From NCBI GenBank assembly GCA_015680685.1, contig MNCI01015561.1:96418-160417 (forward strand): a stretch of DNA of 64,000 nt, given 5' to 3'. A program made the translations under genes and the position numbers. The notes under the pieces are model-generated. The model had not been told where the DNA came from, made no database searches, and saw only the letters and a program-made list of their open reading frames with translations. Below, one piece after another: positions 31,133-43,407 of the stretch. Source of the DNA: Gnetum montanum (Eukaryota > Streptophyta > Gnetopsida > Gnetales > Gnetaceae). The number at the start of each line of letters is the position of its first letter. Within the stretch, counting starts at the first letter, position 1.

Positions 31133-34101
31133 AGAACACCATGCATGGGGGCATATGGTGAGGCCCAATATTCAAAATTTAGAAATTTAAATATATTTTT
31201 TGTTTTCCACCATTCCCAATGTAGAGAAGACTTTCACCCCCTTACACTCTAGTGCACTTTGAGTTCCAATGTACAAAATTGGCAATGAGGATAAATCAGT
31301 GGGTGTTTAGGTTTAGGTTTGGTTTTATGGTTAAATTGACTAAGTATTGAGCACAAACTATCATTCTTTATCATAGTGCATTCTTATAACTTTGACAGAG
31401 ATTTTTTTCTTGAAATACCATCCATCCTTTAGTGTGGAAACACCAGATCTTTCTTCTAGCCAGTGTAGATACTTCAATCCTTCTAGTTTTCAAGCTTCTT
31501 CAAAATTGGTGGATGAGGGATGTAGAAACATGGAGGTAGCAACAAAAACCCAAGGATCTAGGAGGTATATGAGGCTATACAAAACATCTCCCAGCTACCT
31601 AGGCCGATCTCAATTAAAGCAGCTTCTATGACCACCCCAAGGTAGGCCATTCCTAGCCATTTTTCATAATTTCTTTAGTCAGTTTTCATAGTTTTCTTAG
31701 CTAGGATGGGACAAATTTTGTCAAATCTATGCTGAGGTAGTGGGTAGAATGAAATTCTAACAAAATCCCACCTCATAATTTGGCAATTTCTACACACATC
31801 TAAGGTCATTTTGTTATTTAGGCTTTAATTGATCTCATTATAAATTTAGATTTGTTTGTTTGATGTGCTTTTCCCATCAATTTGGGGGTGAACCCATTTT
31901 TGTTAGATCTAGGCTGAGATATTTGTTAAAGTAAGTTTTGATAAAATCCCATCCCTTAGTTTGATGGTTTTTTGCATGGGTTTAAAGTTTGGCTATTTTG
32001 GCTTTAGTCTATGGCTAAAATAAATTAGGTTTTACAAATTTTATGTGTTTTTAATGCTATTTTTGTGAAAATGCAAGAAGAATTATGAAATTTTTTCTTA
32101 TGAAAATGGCCAAATATTGCTAAAATATAAGGTTATGAGTTTTTTTTTGTTATGTTTTAGGTTTTTCATGGCTGTGTTCTTTCTCAATTTGGAGTTATAA
32201 TGACGAAGTTATAGCCATTTTAGTTAGGTTGTGTAGTTAGGGCTTGTGCCATTTTTTAAGATTTGCATGAATATTCATGAATTTTTTCCAAAACAATAAT
32301 AAGGGTGGTTTTGATTTTCTATGGGTATGGATGCATAGGTTTTGATTTATGGTTTCAAATGGTGGTAGAATCACTCCTTTTGGAGCATAAATGAAATTTT
32401 GGCAAATTTTTTCCAACCTTGGACAAAAGGGGATTTATGGTGATAGCTATGGCTATGTAATTTCAGTTATGTTTTGTGTAAAAATGATAATGAATTTTTG
32501 GTTGTGCTAGCTATGGCTACAAAGCTTATGATTTCAACATTCCTTCCATGGTGGAATCATTGAAATCAAAGCTAGGATGAACTTTTAATGAACTTTTTAT
32601 CATAGTTGTGTAAATTAGGCTTAATTGCAGTTATAACAATTTATCGCTTGGAGATGGGCAACATTGACATGCTTAAGAATTTTTTCTTGTCAATGTCCCA
32701 TGCTATTTGGAAGGCCTAAAGATGTTAATTATGCTCTAAAGTTGGTTTCATGAGAAGTTTTACTATTTTTAGCAAACTTTTTGCTATGGCTATTTCCTAG
32801 GTTTTTAAGGTTTTCCTATGTTAATGCATGATTTGAACTAAGGCATAATTTAGTTGTGATGTTTTGGCTAAATAATTTGATGGCTATAAAGGTTGTAACA
32901 TGGTTTTTGCTGAATCTTTAAACAAATTTTAACAAACACTTTACATTTTTTTACACGAGCTAATTTCACCCCCAACTAAGATATTTTGTAAAATTCATAA
33001 GAAAATTTTGAATGTTGAAACATAATCCTAATGGTGTTCTTGTTTCCCCCTATAGGGCCCTACTAAAATCCATACTCATCATGGTCGAATTAGTTGGCAT
33101 CCTATGTTGTATCAGCCAATCCAAGAGAAACACCCTTTTACCCAAGATGGTCCTGGAGATGGGTTTTCTGTGGTTCTCATTAGGGGCAAGAAAATTCCTT
33201 ACCTACATTGTGTAGAACTTTAGTGTGATACAGTGGTCACATTTATCTATAGATGTGCATAGGATCATAGTAGAGACCTTGTGGCCTAGGTCTACAAGAC
33301 TAGTTGCTACATTCATAATTGACAATCCAATAATCCATGCAATAGGGGGGCTAGCAGAGACTAGGAATACTATTGGTACACGTTACCTTTTATACATTTG
33401 GAGGATGATAGAGTATTCTTAGTACAATGCTAATAATACTTTGATGATGATGCATAGAGTTCACACCTTGTTTTAGAATCCTCTAGGCAATGTGTATCAC
33501 TTGCAAAGGTAAGAATGGTTATTATAAGTTTTGAATGTTTTGGCGTTTCTAGTTTGGTCATCTTTCCTAATTAGTTTTACACACACCTTGCAGGTATAGG
33601 GTTAATGATCAAGGCTTCATCAAGGATGATCAAATCTTGGTGATGGTCCAAACTATGTTAAGTGAATTTAAGAAAGGCCCCAAGATTAGAATTATTGTAT
33701 ATGAATAGTTAAGAGAGGACTTTGATGAATACACCAACACATTCAACCTTGTTTTCAAGAAGTGTGTAGCTACCAAAATAGCACATAGCTAGTGGGTGGC
33801 TCCTAAGAGCATCACAGATAAAGGCATTGCCACTGAAACTTCCACACAAGCTTCACCAAGTAAGAAGAAGAAAGGTAATAATAATAAGAGTGGCATTCTA
33901 TGTTATACTTAAGGTTTTATGTTTATTTAAGTATCCTATGGTCTTTGTCTATGGTCTAAACATCCTTATATTGATGCTAGGTGATTATCATTAGCTTGTA
34001 GGACCTTTCACTCCTTCTGATGTTACCGTACTTCTTTCCAGACATTCTGTGGATACTATCATCCTAAAGTTCAGTGATGTGGGATCGGCACAGGAGTGGT
34101 T
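31133..34101 (+). pseudogene. Spliced antisense gene, copy 1 (truncated)
   Basis: The plus strand is antisense to the surrounding elements. Exons inferred by comparison with the second copy: about 31530-31641, 33056-33508, 33594-33874, 34002-34101. Intron borders are CAAG|GTAGGC, TATAG|GG, AAAG|GTAAGA, TTGCAG|GT, AAAG|GTAATA and TTGTAG|GA. Exon 2 reads ILIMVELVGILC, then FIIDNPIIHAIGG and LLYIWRMIEYS. Exon 3 reads YRVNDQGFIKDDQILVM and ends in KKKK. Three stops break exon 2 and the N-terminus is eroded. Exon 4 (TPSDVTVLLSRHSVDTI) ends at EW, where an LTR begins at 34102. 31133-31529 resembles the sequence before exon 1 of copy 2. I do not recognise the protein. Confidence 0.65.
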
Positions 34102-35608
34102 TGTAGTGACCAAAAATGTTGACAGCTAGAATGCTAAGGTATCCATGGGTGCATGCATAGTTTGACCCTGAGTCCATGCAAGGGCTAATCGGAGGTAGAG
34201 ATGGGATGCCCTAAATGGTCTTGTTGAATGAACAGGGACTTACCAAATATGATGCAAAACAATTCTAAGTGTTTGCGTAGTGTCAACAATGTCAACGGGG
34301 ATGAGCATAGTCAAGGGTTTCAATGAGAAACGAAGGTGTTAATGTGTTGGGACCACTGCCTAGGCACAGTTATGCATTAAAATGGTAGAAAATGCAAGTA
34401 AAATGCTGAAAAATGCAAGCAAAATGTTGGAAATGTAAAGAAAGAGAGAGAGAGAATGGAACACTACCCCAAATGGGGTTGAGTGTAGTTAACTCTAGAA
34501 GGGGTGAGAAGGTATGAAGTGTACAACAAGTGTAGCGGATAGCATAGTCACAATATTAGGGATGTCTAGCCATAGGACTAACATTCCACCATGGTGTATG
34601 TGCTTGTTGGATTGGCCATCGTGCTATAGAGTGGTCTATGTTGTCCTGTGGTGAGCTATGATGGTATGCAACTTTGCCTTTCTTCAGTTTGCTACTGTGC
34701 CTTTGAATTTGCTAACTTGCCTAATTCTCAAGTTTGCTAATTTTCTTCAAATTTTCCAACCCATAAAACATTGAGGGCAGGGGTATTTATAGGGCTAGGT
34801 CTTGAATGAAATATGGAGAGACTACCACATGGTAAAGGGGACAGTTGGGACTACATTGTCACCCAACTACGCTTTCCATTGAAGTTAGTGGTGTTGTGCT
34901 TTGTTGGAATCTATAAGGCTAAGAGATTGTGACTATGTTTCCAACTACATGTTCATGTTCTGAGAGGACCACAATGTACCTAGAAAAAATGCAACTTTGG
35001 AGACTACACTCTGGGACTATGCTCTCCATTGTCTTGTGTGAGGTTGAGTGTATTTATCATTTTGGGCAAAAAAAGGGATATAACAAAAATGCATTTTGCT
35101 AACTACAATTTTTGGAGGTGATTTGGAGCTTAGATGAATGCTAATGCCAAGTTGTGAAGGCCTTTGGAGGTTATTCTAGCTGACTACACTCTAGACTAGG
35201 GGAGAGAATAGTCCAACACTTTGAAAAATTTCACAAAATATGACTATGTACTAACTACGCTCTCCATGGGAGGCTGACTACACTCTCGACTGGGGGTGAG
35301 TGTAGTCTCAGCACATGTCAAAACTTGCAAAAACTAACTTCTAGTTGAGTACACTAGACTATGCTTAGGGATAGTGGAGAGCGTAGTCTCAGCACTTAGA
35401 AAATGTTTTAGCAGCTAGCTTGACACTTAATTTTTTTTTGCAAAAACTAGTTTTTATCTTGACTACACTCTCTACTAGGTTGAGTATGCTTTGGGACAAT
35501 GGAGAGTGTAGTCCTAGCACTTAGAAAAATTTGTAGAAAGTCACCTTGTGCTGACGCTTCGATAAATTTGTAGTCAAGACATTGTAGCCCAAATTTGGTG
35601 GTGTTTCA
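34102..35608 (-). repeat. 3' LTR of element II
   Basis: 1507 bp. It starts TGAAACACCACC at 35608 after CAAAGAGGAACCAC, and ends GTCACTACA at 34102. Its left flank is TGGTT. It has GACTAYGCTCT-type hairpin units (34990-35520) and a CTATAAATA box near 34790. Confidence 0.75.
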
Positions 35609-36584
35609 GTGGTTCCTCTTTGTTAACGTTTGGAGGAGTGGCCCAAGAGACATCAACAAAGAATGAAAAACACCATAATAGGCTTGGCATCAACATTGCT
35701 CTTCAATACCTAATTAGATGTCACTGTACCATGCTCAAGAGTACTGTGGATAGTGGTATGCAAGATAGTAGGTGAGAAGTGAAAGTAGGCATAGGTGATG
35801 TGTTGGGGCTAACAAGGAAAGATAGGGTGCAAGTGGGGATATCATGGTGCAAGGATTACATAGTTGATGGTGACTATGACACCAAAGTGGCTTACAATTA
35901 AAAACGTTGACCTCTCATCAGAGTGCTCATGAGAGAGTTAATGTGGATTCAGGTCTGTACTGGTTGTGAAATTGCAATGTTGTTGATTTGCATGGGGACA
36001 TGCTTTTCCCCCTTTTCATTTTGTTTTGCTTTCCACTACGAGGCAAACTTGGTTTGGGTTTTGCACATTGCCAAATTCTAATTGTGAGGGTGCTTTTCAT
36101 TAAGTGGATTGCATGCCATAAGATGGGGTTTTCTTTAATGTTTGCAAAACTGCATTGCATCTATAAGATAAGTGTTTCCTCCCTGTGATGATTTATGTTA
36201 CATTTTCTTGGGCTTTGACCAGCCAATAGAGGCTTTCCACGAGACAGCTTATGTTACATTAGCCTTGGGTTCTATGGTTTGACTTGAAGAGGATGCCATG
36301 TGATCATAACATGTGAGTGTTAAGGGTTTGCAATCTTGGTTATGTAGGGAATGAGAGAGTATTGGAATGTGGGAGTAGATGTATGTAGGCTATAATAGGC
36401 TAGGAGGAAATGTGCACTCTTCAGAGACTTAGCTAGTTTAATCGTGCACATCTGAGCGCTATGGAAACTTGCTACTACAATGAGATGCATCTTTGCGTGA
36501 CTACCCAAGGCTTTATCCTACAAACACAACTCAAAGAAGATAAAAAAATCACACAAAATAAAAGAAATGCCAATAAATTGCAAG
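35609..36584 (-). other. 3' noncoding region of element II
   Basis: Homologous to 22938-23919. No conserved coding frame is present. Confidence 0.6.
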
Positions 36585-36850
36585 GGGGCAATGATTCTAC
36601 AAATGCTCCAAAGGCTATGCTCGTGACAAGTGTTTAAAAGAATAGCAAAATGGTAGGGGGCCAAGATGCTATGACTAAAGGTTGTATCAATGGTAAGAGC
36701 TCAAAAAGATCAACAAAATGATGGGGGTCCATGATGATGCAATTGCTCCCAAGGCTGCATCAATGACTAGTGCTCAAAAAACTAGTAAAATGCAGGGGGC
36801 AAAATGCTGCAAATGCTCTAAAGGCTATGCCTATTACAACTGCTCCATCC
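36585..36850. repeat. Tandem repeat T3 in element II
   Basis: Same 70-bp unit type as 23920-24180, with phrases such as GCTCCAAAGGC and CAAAATG near GGGGG. Confidence 0.7.
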
Positions 36851-36977
36851 TGGGACTACAGTATCCCCATCCACGTGGTGTAAAAAGAGTGGGGGAAGGG
36901 GGGGCCAGGGAGGGAAAGAAGAGTTAGAGTTATACTTGCTCACTTACTTGCAGAATTATGCATGGCTGATCTTAAAC

Positions 36978-37430
36978 CTAGTTTAAGGTCTTGGTAGACT
37001 GTGGCTTTACTAGTTTAAGATCCTAGTAGACCATGGTATGCTAGTTTATAGTCCTAGTAGACTGCTATGTGCCAGTTTAGCATCATGGCGGATGAATGCT
37101 ATGTGAGTTTAGCATCACAGCAAATGTCTGCTATGCCAATTTAGCATCATGGTGGACATGCTTTGCAAATTTAGCATCATAGCAGATGAGCTATTATGCT
37201 AGTTTAACGTCATGACTCAAGGACGAGCTGTGCCAATTGAGTGTCATGGCAGATGAATGCTATGTGTGTGCCAATTTAATGTTGTAGCAGATAAGCTATA
37301 CCAATTTAACATTGTAGTAGGCAAGCTATGCCAGTTTAATATCATAGTGGATGAATCCTTTGCCAATTTAATGTCATAGTAGACATATTTTGTCTATGCT
37401 AGTTTAATGTTGTAGTAGACGAGTGCTTAT
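36978..37430. repeat. Tandem repeat T1 in element II
   Basis: Same unit as 24284-24690, in the same order of variants, including ATGACTCAAGGACGA near 37212. The arrays were therefore inherited with the element rather than expanded separately. Confidence 0.8.
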
Positions 37431-37489
37431 CATGTTGAATTGATATGTGGCGTTGCAGGATAGGCATAATATGGCTACAGGTATGAATG

Positions 37490-38680
37490 GTTCACTGGAT
37501 TGGCAAACTCATTTCTATCTTGGTTAGTAAGCTTAAATGCTCCATTGTCATAGGCTTTAATAACCAAGAAAGGCCCTTTCTAGTTGGCTAAGAATTTATC
37601 TGTGGGTTCCCAAATAGCCTTGAGGATTAGGTTCCATTTCTTGATTGGGTGTTGATGCTGGTTATGATAGTGTTTTTGCCTTTGCTTTTCTTAGTACCAT
37701 TCAATGCAATCAAGCATTTGCACGCACTCCTCCTCTATTGAGTCAAGGTCTATAGTTCTCAGCTCATTGTTCTAAGCTTCATTAATGAAGTTTGAGAGGA
37801 TCACCCAAAGCAATGAAACCTACAATTTGAATGACAAAATTACTTCACATCCATAAACAAGGCTATAAGGCATCCTACTTATCATTGTTCGGCATGTTGT
37901 GTAGTAGGCCTAGAGTGCATAGACTAATTACTCATGCCATCATTGTTTGTTGTTGCTTAGCATTTTCTTGAGAAGGTTGATAATGACTTTGTTAGTGGCC
38001 TCTGCTTGGCCATTTTCTTGAGGGCAGTATGGCAATGAAAAGGAATGTTTGATACCAAAGCACTCACAAAAGACTTTAGTTTCGACATTGCTAAATTATG
38101 GTCCATTATTAGTTACTATGGTCATGGATAAGCCAAAATGATTCACCATGTTATCTAGCACAAATTTGCAAACCTGTTGTGATGTTGTCTTCCTAAGGGG
38201 AATAACCTCAACCCACTTAGCAAAATACTTAGTTGTAGTTATTATGAAGTTATTCCCTATGGAGGAATTAGGCATTATGGGTTTGATAATGTCGAAGCCC
38301 CAACATTGGAACAACCATGTGATCTGCATTATGTGCAATTTAGTTGGTGGCACGTACATTAAGTTGTCATGCTGTTGACAAATGTTGCACATTTTAACCT
38401 TCAAGATGCAATCATGCTCCATGTAAGGCCAATAATAGCCTAATCATTTGATTTTCATTGCCATTGCCCTAGGTGCTATGTGGCCCCCACATAGTCCCTC
38501 ATGAACTTGTTTAATGATTGTTTGCACTTCGCTGTTGCTTATACAGGTTAGTAGTATGCCATTGTAGCATTTGTGACATAATGTATTATCACCCACGATG
38601 ACAGACTGTTGCGAACGTTTACGTACTACATATTTTTGGGTAGTAGTTAGATGTTGCAAAGGCTCACCCTATAGAAGGTA
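37490..38680 (-). pseudogene. Integrase of element II
   Basis: Read leftward from 38680. The zinc region has VHEGLCGGHIAP and CNICQQH, so the H-H-C-C ligands are present. The core has WGFDIIKPI, FAKWVEVIPL, VTNNGP near 38100 and then QENGQAEATNKVI. The second catalytic aspartate, expected as TDNG, is N, so strand transfer would be lost. One open stretch (38422-38096) is 108 codons. Order after RT and RNase H is gypsy-type, and the LH.M..PW.F..WG.D motif is typical of Tat/Ogre. Confidence 0.85.
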
Positions 38681-39160
38681 TGCCTTAATGTCATTGTACC
38701 ACTCTCCTACATGGGTTGTGCTTACTGTGGGTATGGATGCAATGTTAGTGATTTGCATGATAGGTATAGTGCAATCTGCCTCCAAGGTGGGCAACATGTG
38801 GAACATGTCAAGTGTGATGCTTAAGGCTAAGATTGCTAGTGCATCAACCATGGCATTTTCATTTCATGAATGTGTTGGACATCAATAGTTGCAAAGTGCT
38901 AAGCAAGTGCTTTGCCAAGTCACAGTAAGGTTGTAAATGTTGGGCCTTGCAGGTGTAAACCTCTATCACTTGGTTGATCACTAATTATGAGTAGCCTTAG
39001 ATTACTATGTGTTCAATCCCTAGGTCGCATGCTACAAAGATGCCTTAGAGGATACCTTCATACTCCACCATGTTGTTAATCCTAGCCTAGCCATCCTTGT
39101 AGCTCCTTAAGGTTGGCTAGGGGTGCTAAGTTGGTTATGGCCTTAACCTTATTGAGGTCT
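38681..39160 (-). pseudogene. RNase H-like domain of element II
   Basis: Frames read INNMVEYEG, FVACDLGIEHIVI, LVINQVIEVYTCK and QPYCDLAKH. This fits the archaeal-type RNase H carried by Tat elements (NNxAEYEAL ... D.LGV ... SDSxLVVNQV). Stops replace at least two residues, and the aspartate of SDS is not readable. Confidence 0.7.
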
Positions 39161-40030
39161 ATGCATATTCTTACTTCAGATACTAAACTAAGCATCCAAC
39201 TTTTTTTATGTCAAAAATAGACTTCTTGGAGTTTAACCTAAGATCATGTTTCAAGCAACATTTAAGCACTATGTCTAAATCATTTGCATGATTGTGGGCC
39301 ACTTTGGACTTAATTATGATGTCATCGATGTAGTCGTTGAGCAAGCTTAGCTTGTAATTGCTAAAGATATATGTCATTGCATGTTGATATGTTGCTCCTA
39401 TGTTCTTGAGTCCAAAAGGCATCGTCGTATAGTAAAACATACCCTAGGGGGTCATAAAGGTTGTGTTGAGTTGGTGCTTAGGGTTGATCCTTTGGTTGTA
39501 GCCTGAGAATCCATCCATAAAGGATAAAAAGGCATGTCCAGCTATGGTATCAATTAATTAATTGATACTAGGTAATAGGAAGTCATCCTTGATGGTCGCC
39601 TTGTTTAAGTCCCAAAAGTCTATGCAAATGCATATACTTCTATTTTTCTTAGGCACAACTATGACATTGGAAACCTAGTTTGCATATTTAATGGCCCGAA
39701 TGAAACTAGCTTTGTAAAGCTTTGTGACTTCAACATAGATGACCAATGCCACCTTAGGTCTAACCTTGCATGCTTTCTATTTTACTAGTTTAATGTAGAG
39801 ACCGAGGATGATATTATGCTAGACTAACTAAGGATCTAGGCCTGGCATGTCCTCGTATGACCATGCAAAGGTCTTAATGTTATCATTAAGCATCTTAGTG
39901 ATGTCTTAGACATGGTGGGGCTCTAGCAAGAAGCTTAGTTTTAGTGTTTTCACCCTACCATTAGGTGTAGCTAGAGGTATCTCAATAAGAGGATCCTCTA
40001 AGATGTCCCCTACCTCTAGATCAAGAGCCT
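39161..40030 (-). pseudogene. Reverse transcriptase of element II
   Basis: From the right: DMPGLDP, KACKVRPKVAL, then ICIDFWDLNKATIKDDF, FMDGFSGYNQ, MPFGLKNIGATYQHAM and YIDDIIIKSK. The active site YIDD (about 39322-39333) is intact. The last 85 codons (39440-39183) are open. GLKNIGATYQ is the Tat/Ogre form, distinct from the GLCNAPTTFQ of the other gypsy family in this window. A few stops and shifts remain upstream. Confidence 0.88.
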
Positions 40031-40839
40031 TAGCTAAATGGTTAAGCCAATCTAATGGTGTCTCTATAGATGCTATTTATTCAATGTAGGTTGTAGGCTC
40101 AAGGTCTAGGTAATGATGATTAATGCATTGCTTAATCTTGCCATGAGGTCCTGTGAGGTCCAAAGGTGAGAAGATCTACTCCTAGATAGCCATGTTGCAT
40201 TCCTGCAAAATGAACTAGAAAAAATGTCAAGTGCCACCTATTGCACAAAGTTAATGTGCACAAATGGAAAAACCAATGCAGTGAAATTTTCCTATGTATG
40301 CATGCAAGCTACTATGGAGGCAAGCATGTTGGTGTCGGTTTTAGGCCTTAGTAGGCCATGTACATGCTAGTTTTAGATCTTAGTTAACTATATACATGCC
40401 AGTTTTAAGTCTTAATAGATTGTGGATGCATTAGACGTGTCATTCCAGGGAAGGCCAGCCATGCTTTGGGAGTGGAATTGGCTTGGGCATTTACTAGGTA
40501 GCAAAAAATTAAAAATTTTAGCTAAGTATGGATGACCACACTCTCACTTGACTATGCTCTCATCCAACTACACTCTCCATTGGGCGTCTAGTGTGGAGTG
40601 TAGTCTCGGGTTAGTGGATCATTAAATAACCCTAGGAGGATATATAGACATGTTTTACCATGGGTAAGTTGTCATTTTTCTACTTTTGACTATGACGTCT
40701 AGAGCATAGTCTTACCATTGCTTGTTGTGTGCTACTAGTGGAGAGTGTAGTTGGAACAATGATGCATCAGAGTGGATGCCTACACCTAGGATTGACAAAC
40801 ATGGATGAGGGGGGAATGAGCAATAGGCCACCTACCACA
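40031..40839. other. Linker, T2 repeats and spacer
   Basis: 40031-40330 matches the linker next to pol. 40335-40430 is a short T2 array. 40431-40839 holds LTR-like phrases (GACTATGCTCTCATCC, CTACACTCTCCATT) but no boundary I can define; it may be a damaged leader or LTR piece. Confidence 0.45.
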
Positions 40840-42462
40840 TGTAATGATAAAAAATGTTAGTTGTTATAATAAATGAGGGTTCAACAGATGCACAGCCTAG
40901 CCTTGCCCCCCGTTTGAGGGCCTACTGGAAATGGAGGTAGAGTGCCCTGAACGATCTTATCGGTCGAATAGGGACATTTTTTATTGCAACTAAGGTGGTG
41001 GATGCAAATAGGGGTGGCATGGTTAGCCAAGATGTGAATGAAAATAGATGTAAATGATGCTAAGTGTTTCAGTGGTGTTTTGTGATGCTAACTGTAGAGC
41101 GTAGTCACGGAATGGGGGCAAGCATAGTTAAGTTTTTCGGCCAAAATGATGGTGCCAACCAGTGGAGACTGTTGCCCAAGCATAGTTGCAACATGACAAC
41201 GTGTTAAAAATGTAAAAATTGCAAAGAAAATGCAAGAAATAGGAGATAGAAATGGAACACCACCCCAAATGGGGTTGAGTGTAGTTAACTCCAAATGGGG
41301 TTTAGAAGGTACATGCTGTACAATAGGCATAGTGGAGAGCATAGTCATAGTCTCAGTGGTGTTGAGCTATGAAGTTTGGCACTCGTTGTGGTGTCCATGC
41401 CTAACGAGTTGGCCACCACAATGTACTATGGGTTATGGTGTCCTGTAGGGTTGTGGTGGACCATGGTGTGCAACTCTACCTCTCTATGATATGCCTTTGG
41501 ATCTCATTCATCCAAAGAATGCCAAATGTAGGAAATGAAAGTAATGAAAATGCCAAAAATGCCAACCCTTAACACATTGGGGCATAGGGGTATTTGTAGG
41601 ACATGGTTAGCCCAAAATGTGGATCAGGTGCCATGTGGTAGTGTGGTAGTTATGACTATGTTGTGAGGTAGTTGGAACTATGTTGATCCCAACTACACTC
41701 TCCACTACAGGAAATAGTGTTCGGCTATGTCATGCTCTGAAAGACGCTATGAGGCCAGGAGACTATGAGTACACTGTCCAACTACATGTGCAAGTGTCAA
41801 AAACCACAATGTACCTATCAAAATGCAAAGAAAATGCAACTTTTGGAGACTACACTTTGAGACTACACTATCCACTATGGAAAGTGGGTTGAGCATAGTT
41901 ACAATTTCAAGGAGAAGGGAAATGCAAAAAGGATAAATGCTGCTGCTAGAAGTGTGTTGGGGCTGATGCAAATGCCAATGTTGCATTGTGTGGGCCTTTA
42001 GTGGCTATTCTTGCCATCTACGCTTAACTACACTCTAGATTGGGTGAGAGTGCAGTCCCAAACTTAGAAAAAGTCTAGCAAGAAATTGGCAAAATGTGGC
42101 TAAGTGTTGACTATGCTCCCAATTGGAGGTGAGCATAGTTACAATAGTTATAATAAATCTTGTAAAATATAGCTTTTGAGCTGACTATGTTAACTACACT
42201 CTAGAGTGTAGTCCCAGTAGTGGATAGCATAGTCTTGGCACTTAGAAAAATTTATAGCAAGTTTCATCATTTTGACACTTAGAAAAATCCTGTGAAACTA
42301 GCATTTGTGTGTTGACTATGTTGACTACGCTCTAAATTGTAGTCCTAGCAGTGGAGAGCATAGTCTCAACACTTAGAAAAAATTTGTGAAAATTTTCATC
42401 ATTCTAACACTTAGCCAAATTTGTTATTGAGAAGTAGTAGTCATAAATTTTTTGGTGTTTCA
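40840..42462 (-). repeat. 3' LTR, third region
   Basis: 1623 bp. It starts TGAAACACCAAAA at 42462 after CAACAAGGAGAAGCTAA and ends ATCATTACA at 40840. It has the same hairpin-unit type as the LTRs of elements I and II. The outer flank is CCACA. The polypurine side shows that its internal region lies to the right. Confidence 0.75.
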
Positions 42463-43258
42463 TTAGCTTCTCCTTGTTGATATTTGGAGGAGTGGCCTAA
42501 GAGATGTCGACAAAGAATGCAAGACATCATAGCAAACATGGCACCAACATCGCTCATCGATACCTGATCAAGTGTTGTTCCACCACATTCAAGAGTGTTA
42601 TGGATAAGGGTATGCTAAGGGTAAAGTGTGTAGGCAATGTGCTAGGAAGATGAAATGTAAATAAGGGAGATAAAATGCAAATAGTGTATCATGATGCAAG
42701 ATGTGGGGTTAGCATGGTTGAGAGTGATCATGGCACTAGGGTGGCTTGCCCCTAAAATGTTGACCTCTCATCAGAATGCTCATGAGAGAGTAAGTATGGA
42801 TTCAAGGCTGGGCTAGTTGCAAAATAGTAGCATTGTTGATTTGCTTAGGGATGTGCTAGCTGTAAGGTGTGGGCCATCAAGTGGACTACATGCCACCTAA
42901 CAGGTTTTGTTTTGATGTAATCACATCACATATGTAGGACAGGTGTTTCCTCCTTAGGATGAATTGTGTTACATTCGCTTGGGCTTTAACTAGCCAATAG
43001 AGGCTCCCTATGGGAAAATTTGTGTTATGTTTGCTTTGGGTTCTACAGTTGACATGATGAGAATGCCATATGTGTCATAGTGCATATGCATTAGAGGGTT
43101 TGCAATGTCAATTGTGTAGGGAATAAGAGGATATGGGAATGCAGAATGGATGTGTGTAGGCTAGAACAGGATGAAGGGGGATGTGTACTCTTGAGGCACT
43201 TAATCATGCACATTGGAGTGGTGTGATGACTTACTACTATAATGACATGCATCTTCTT
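42463..43258 (-). other. 3' noncoding region, third region
   Basis: Homologous to the 3' regions of elements I and II up to about 43258. Those copies then run into T3 repeats; here the antisense gene begins instead. Confidence 0.6.
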
Positions 43259-43407
43259 TAATACTACACATGGGAGGAGAGAACTAGCAGAGATTTTTAT
43301 GGTAGAAGTGAGCCATCCTTAGCATGAAAGCCTTCCATATTTCTTGCACACGATGTAGAACTTCCATCCTTCTAAATTTCAAACTACTCCCAACATTGAG
43401 CCTACCA

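Larger units (their letters stand above)
34102..40430 (-). mobile_element. Tat/Ogre-like gypsy element II, 5' half missing
   Basis: From the right: T2 repeats, RT, RNase H, integrase, T1 repeats, T3 repeats, 3' region, polypurine tract and 3' LTR. Gag, protease and the 5' LTR are absent; the element stops near 40430, beside another LTR end at 40840. It is the only element of this superfamily here that keeps pol. Its 3' end sits inside exon 4 of the antisense gene copy 1. Confidence 0.75.
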
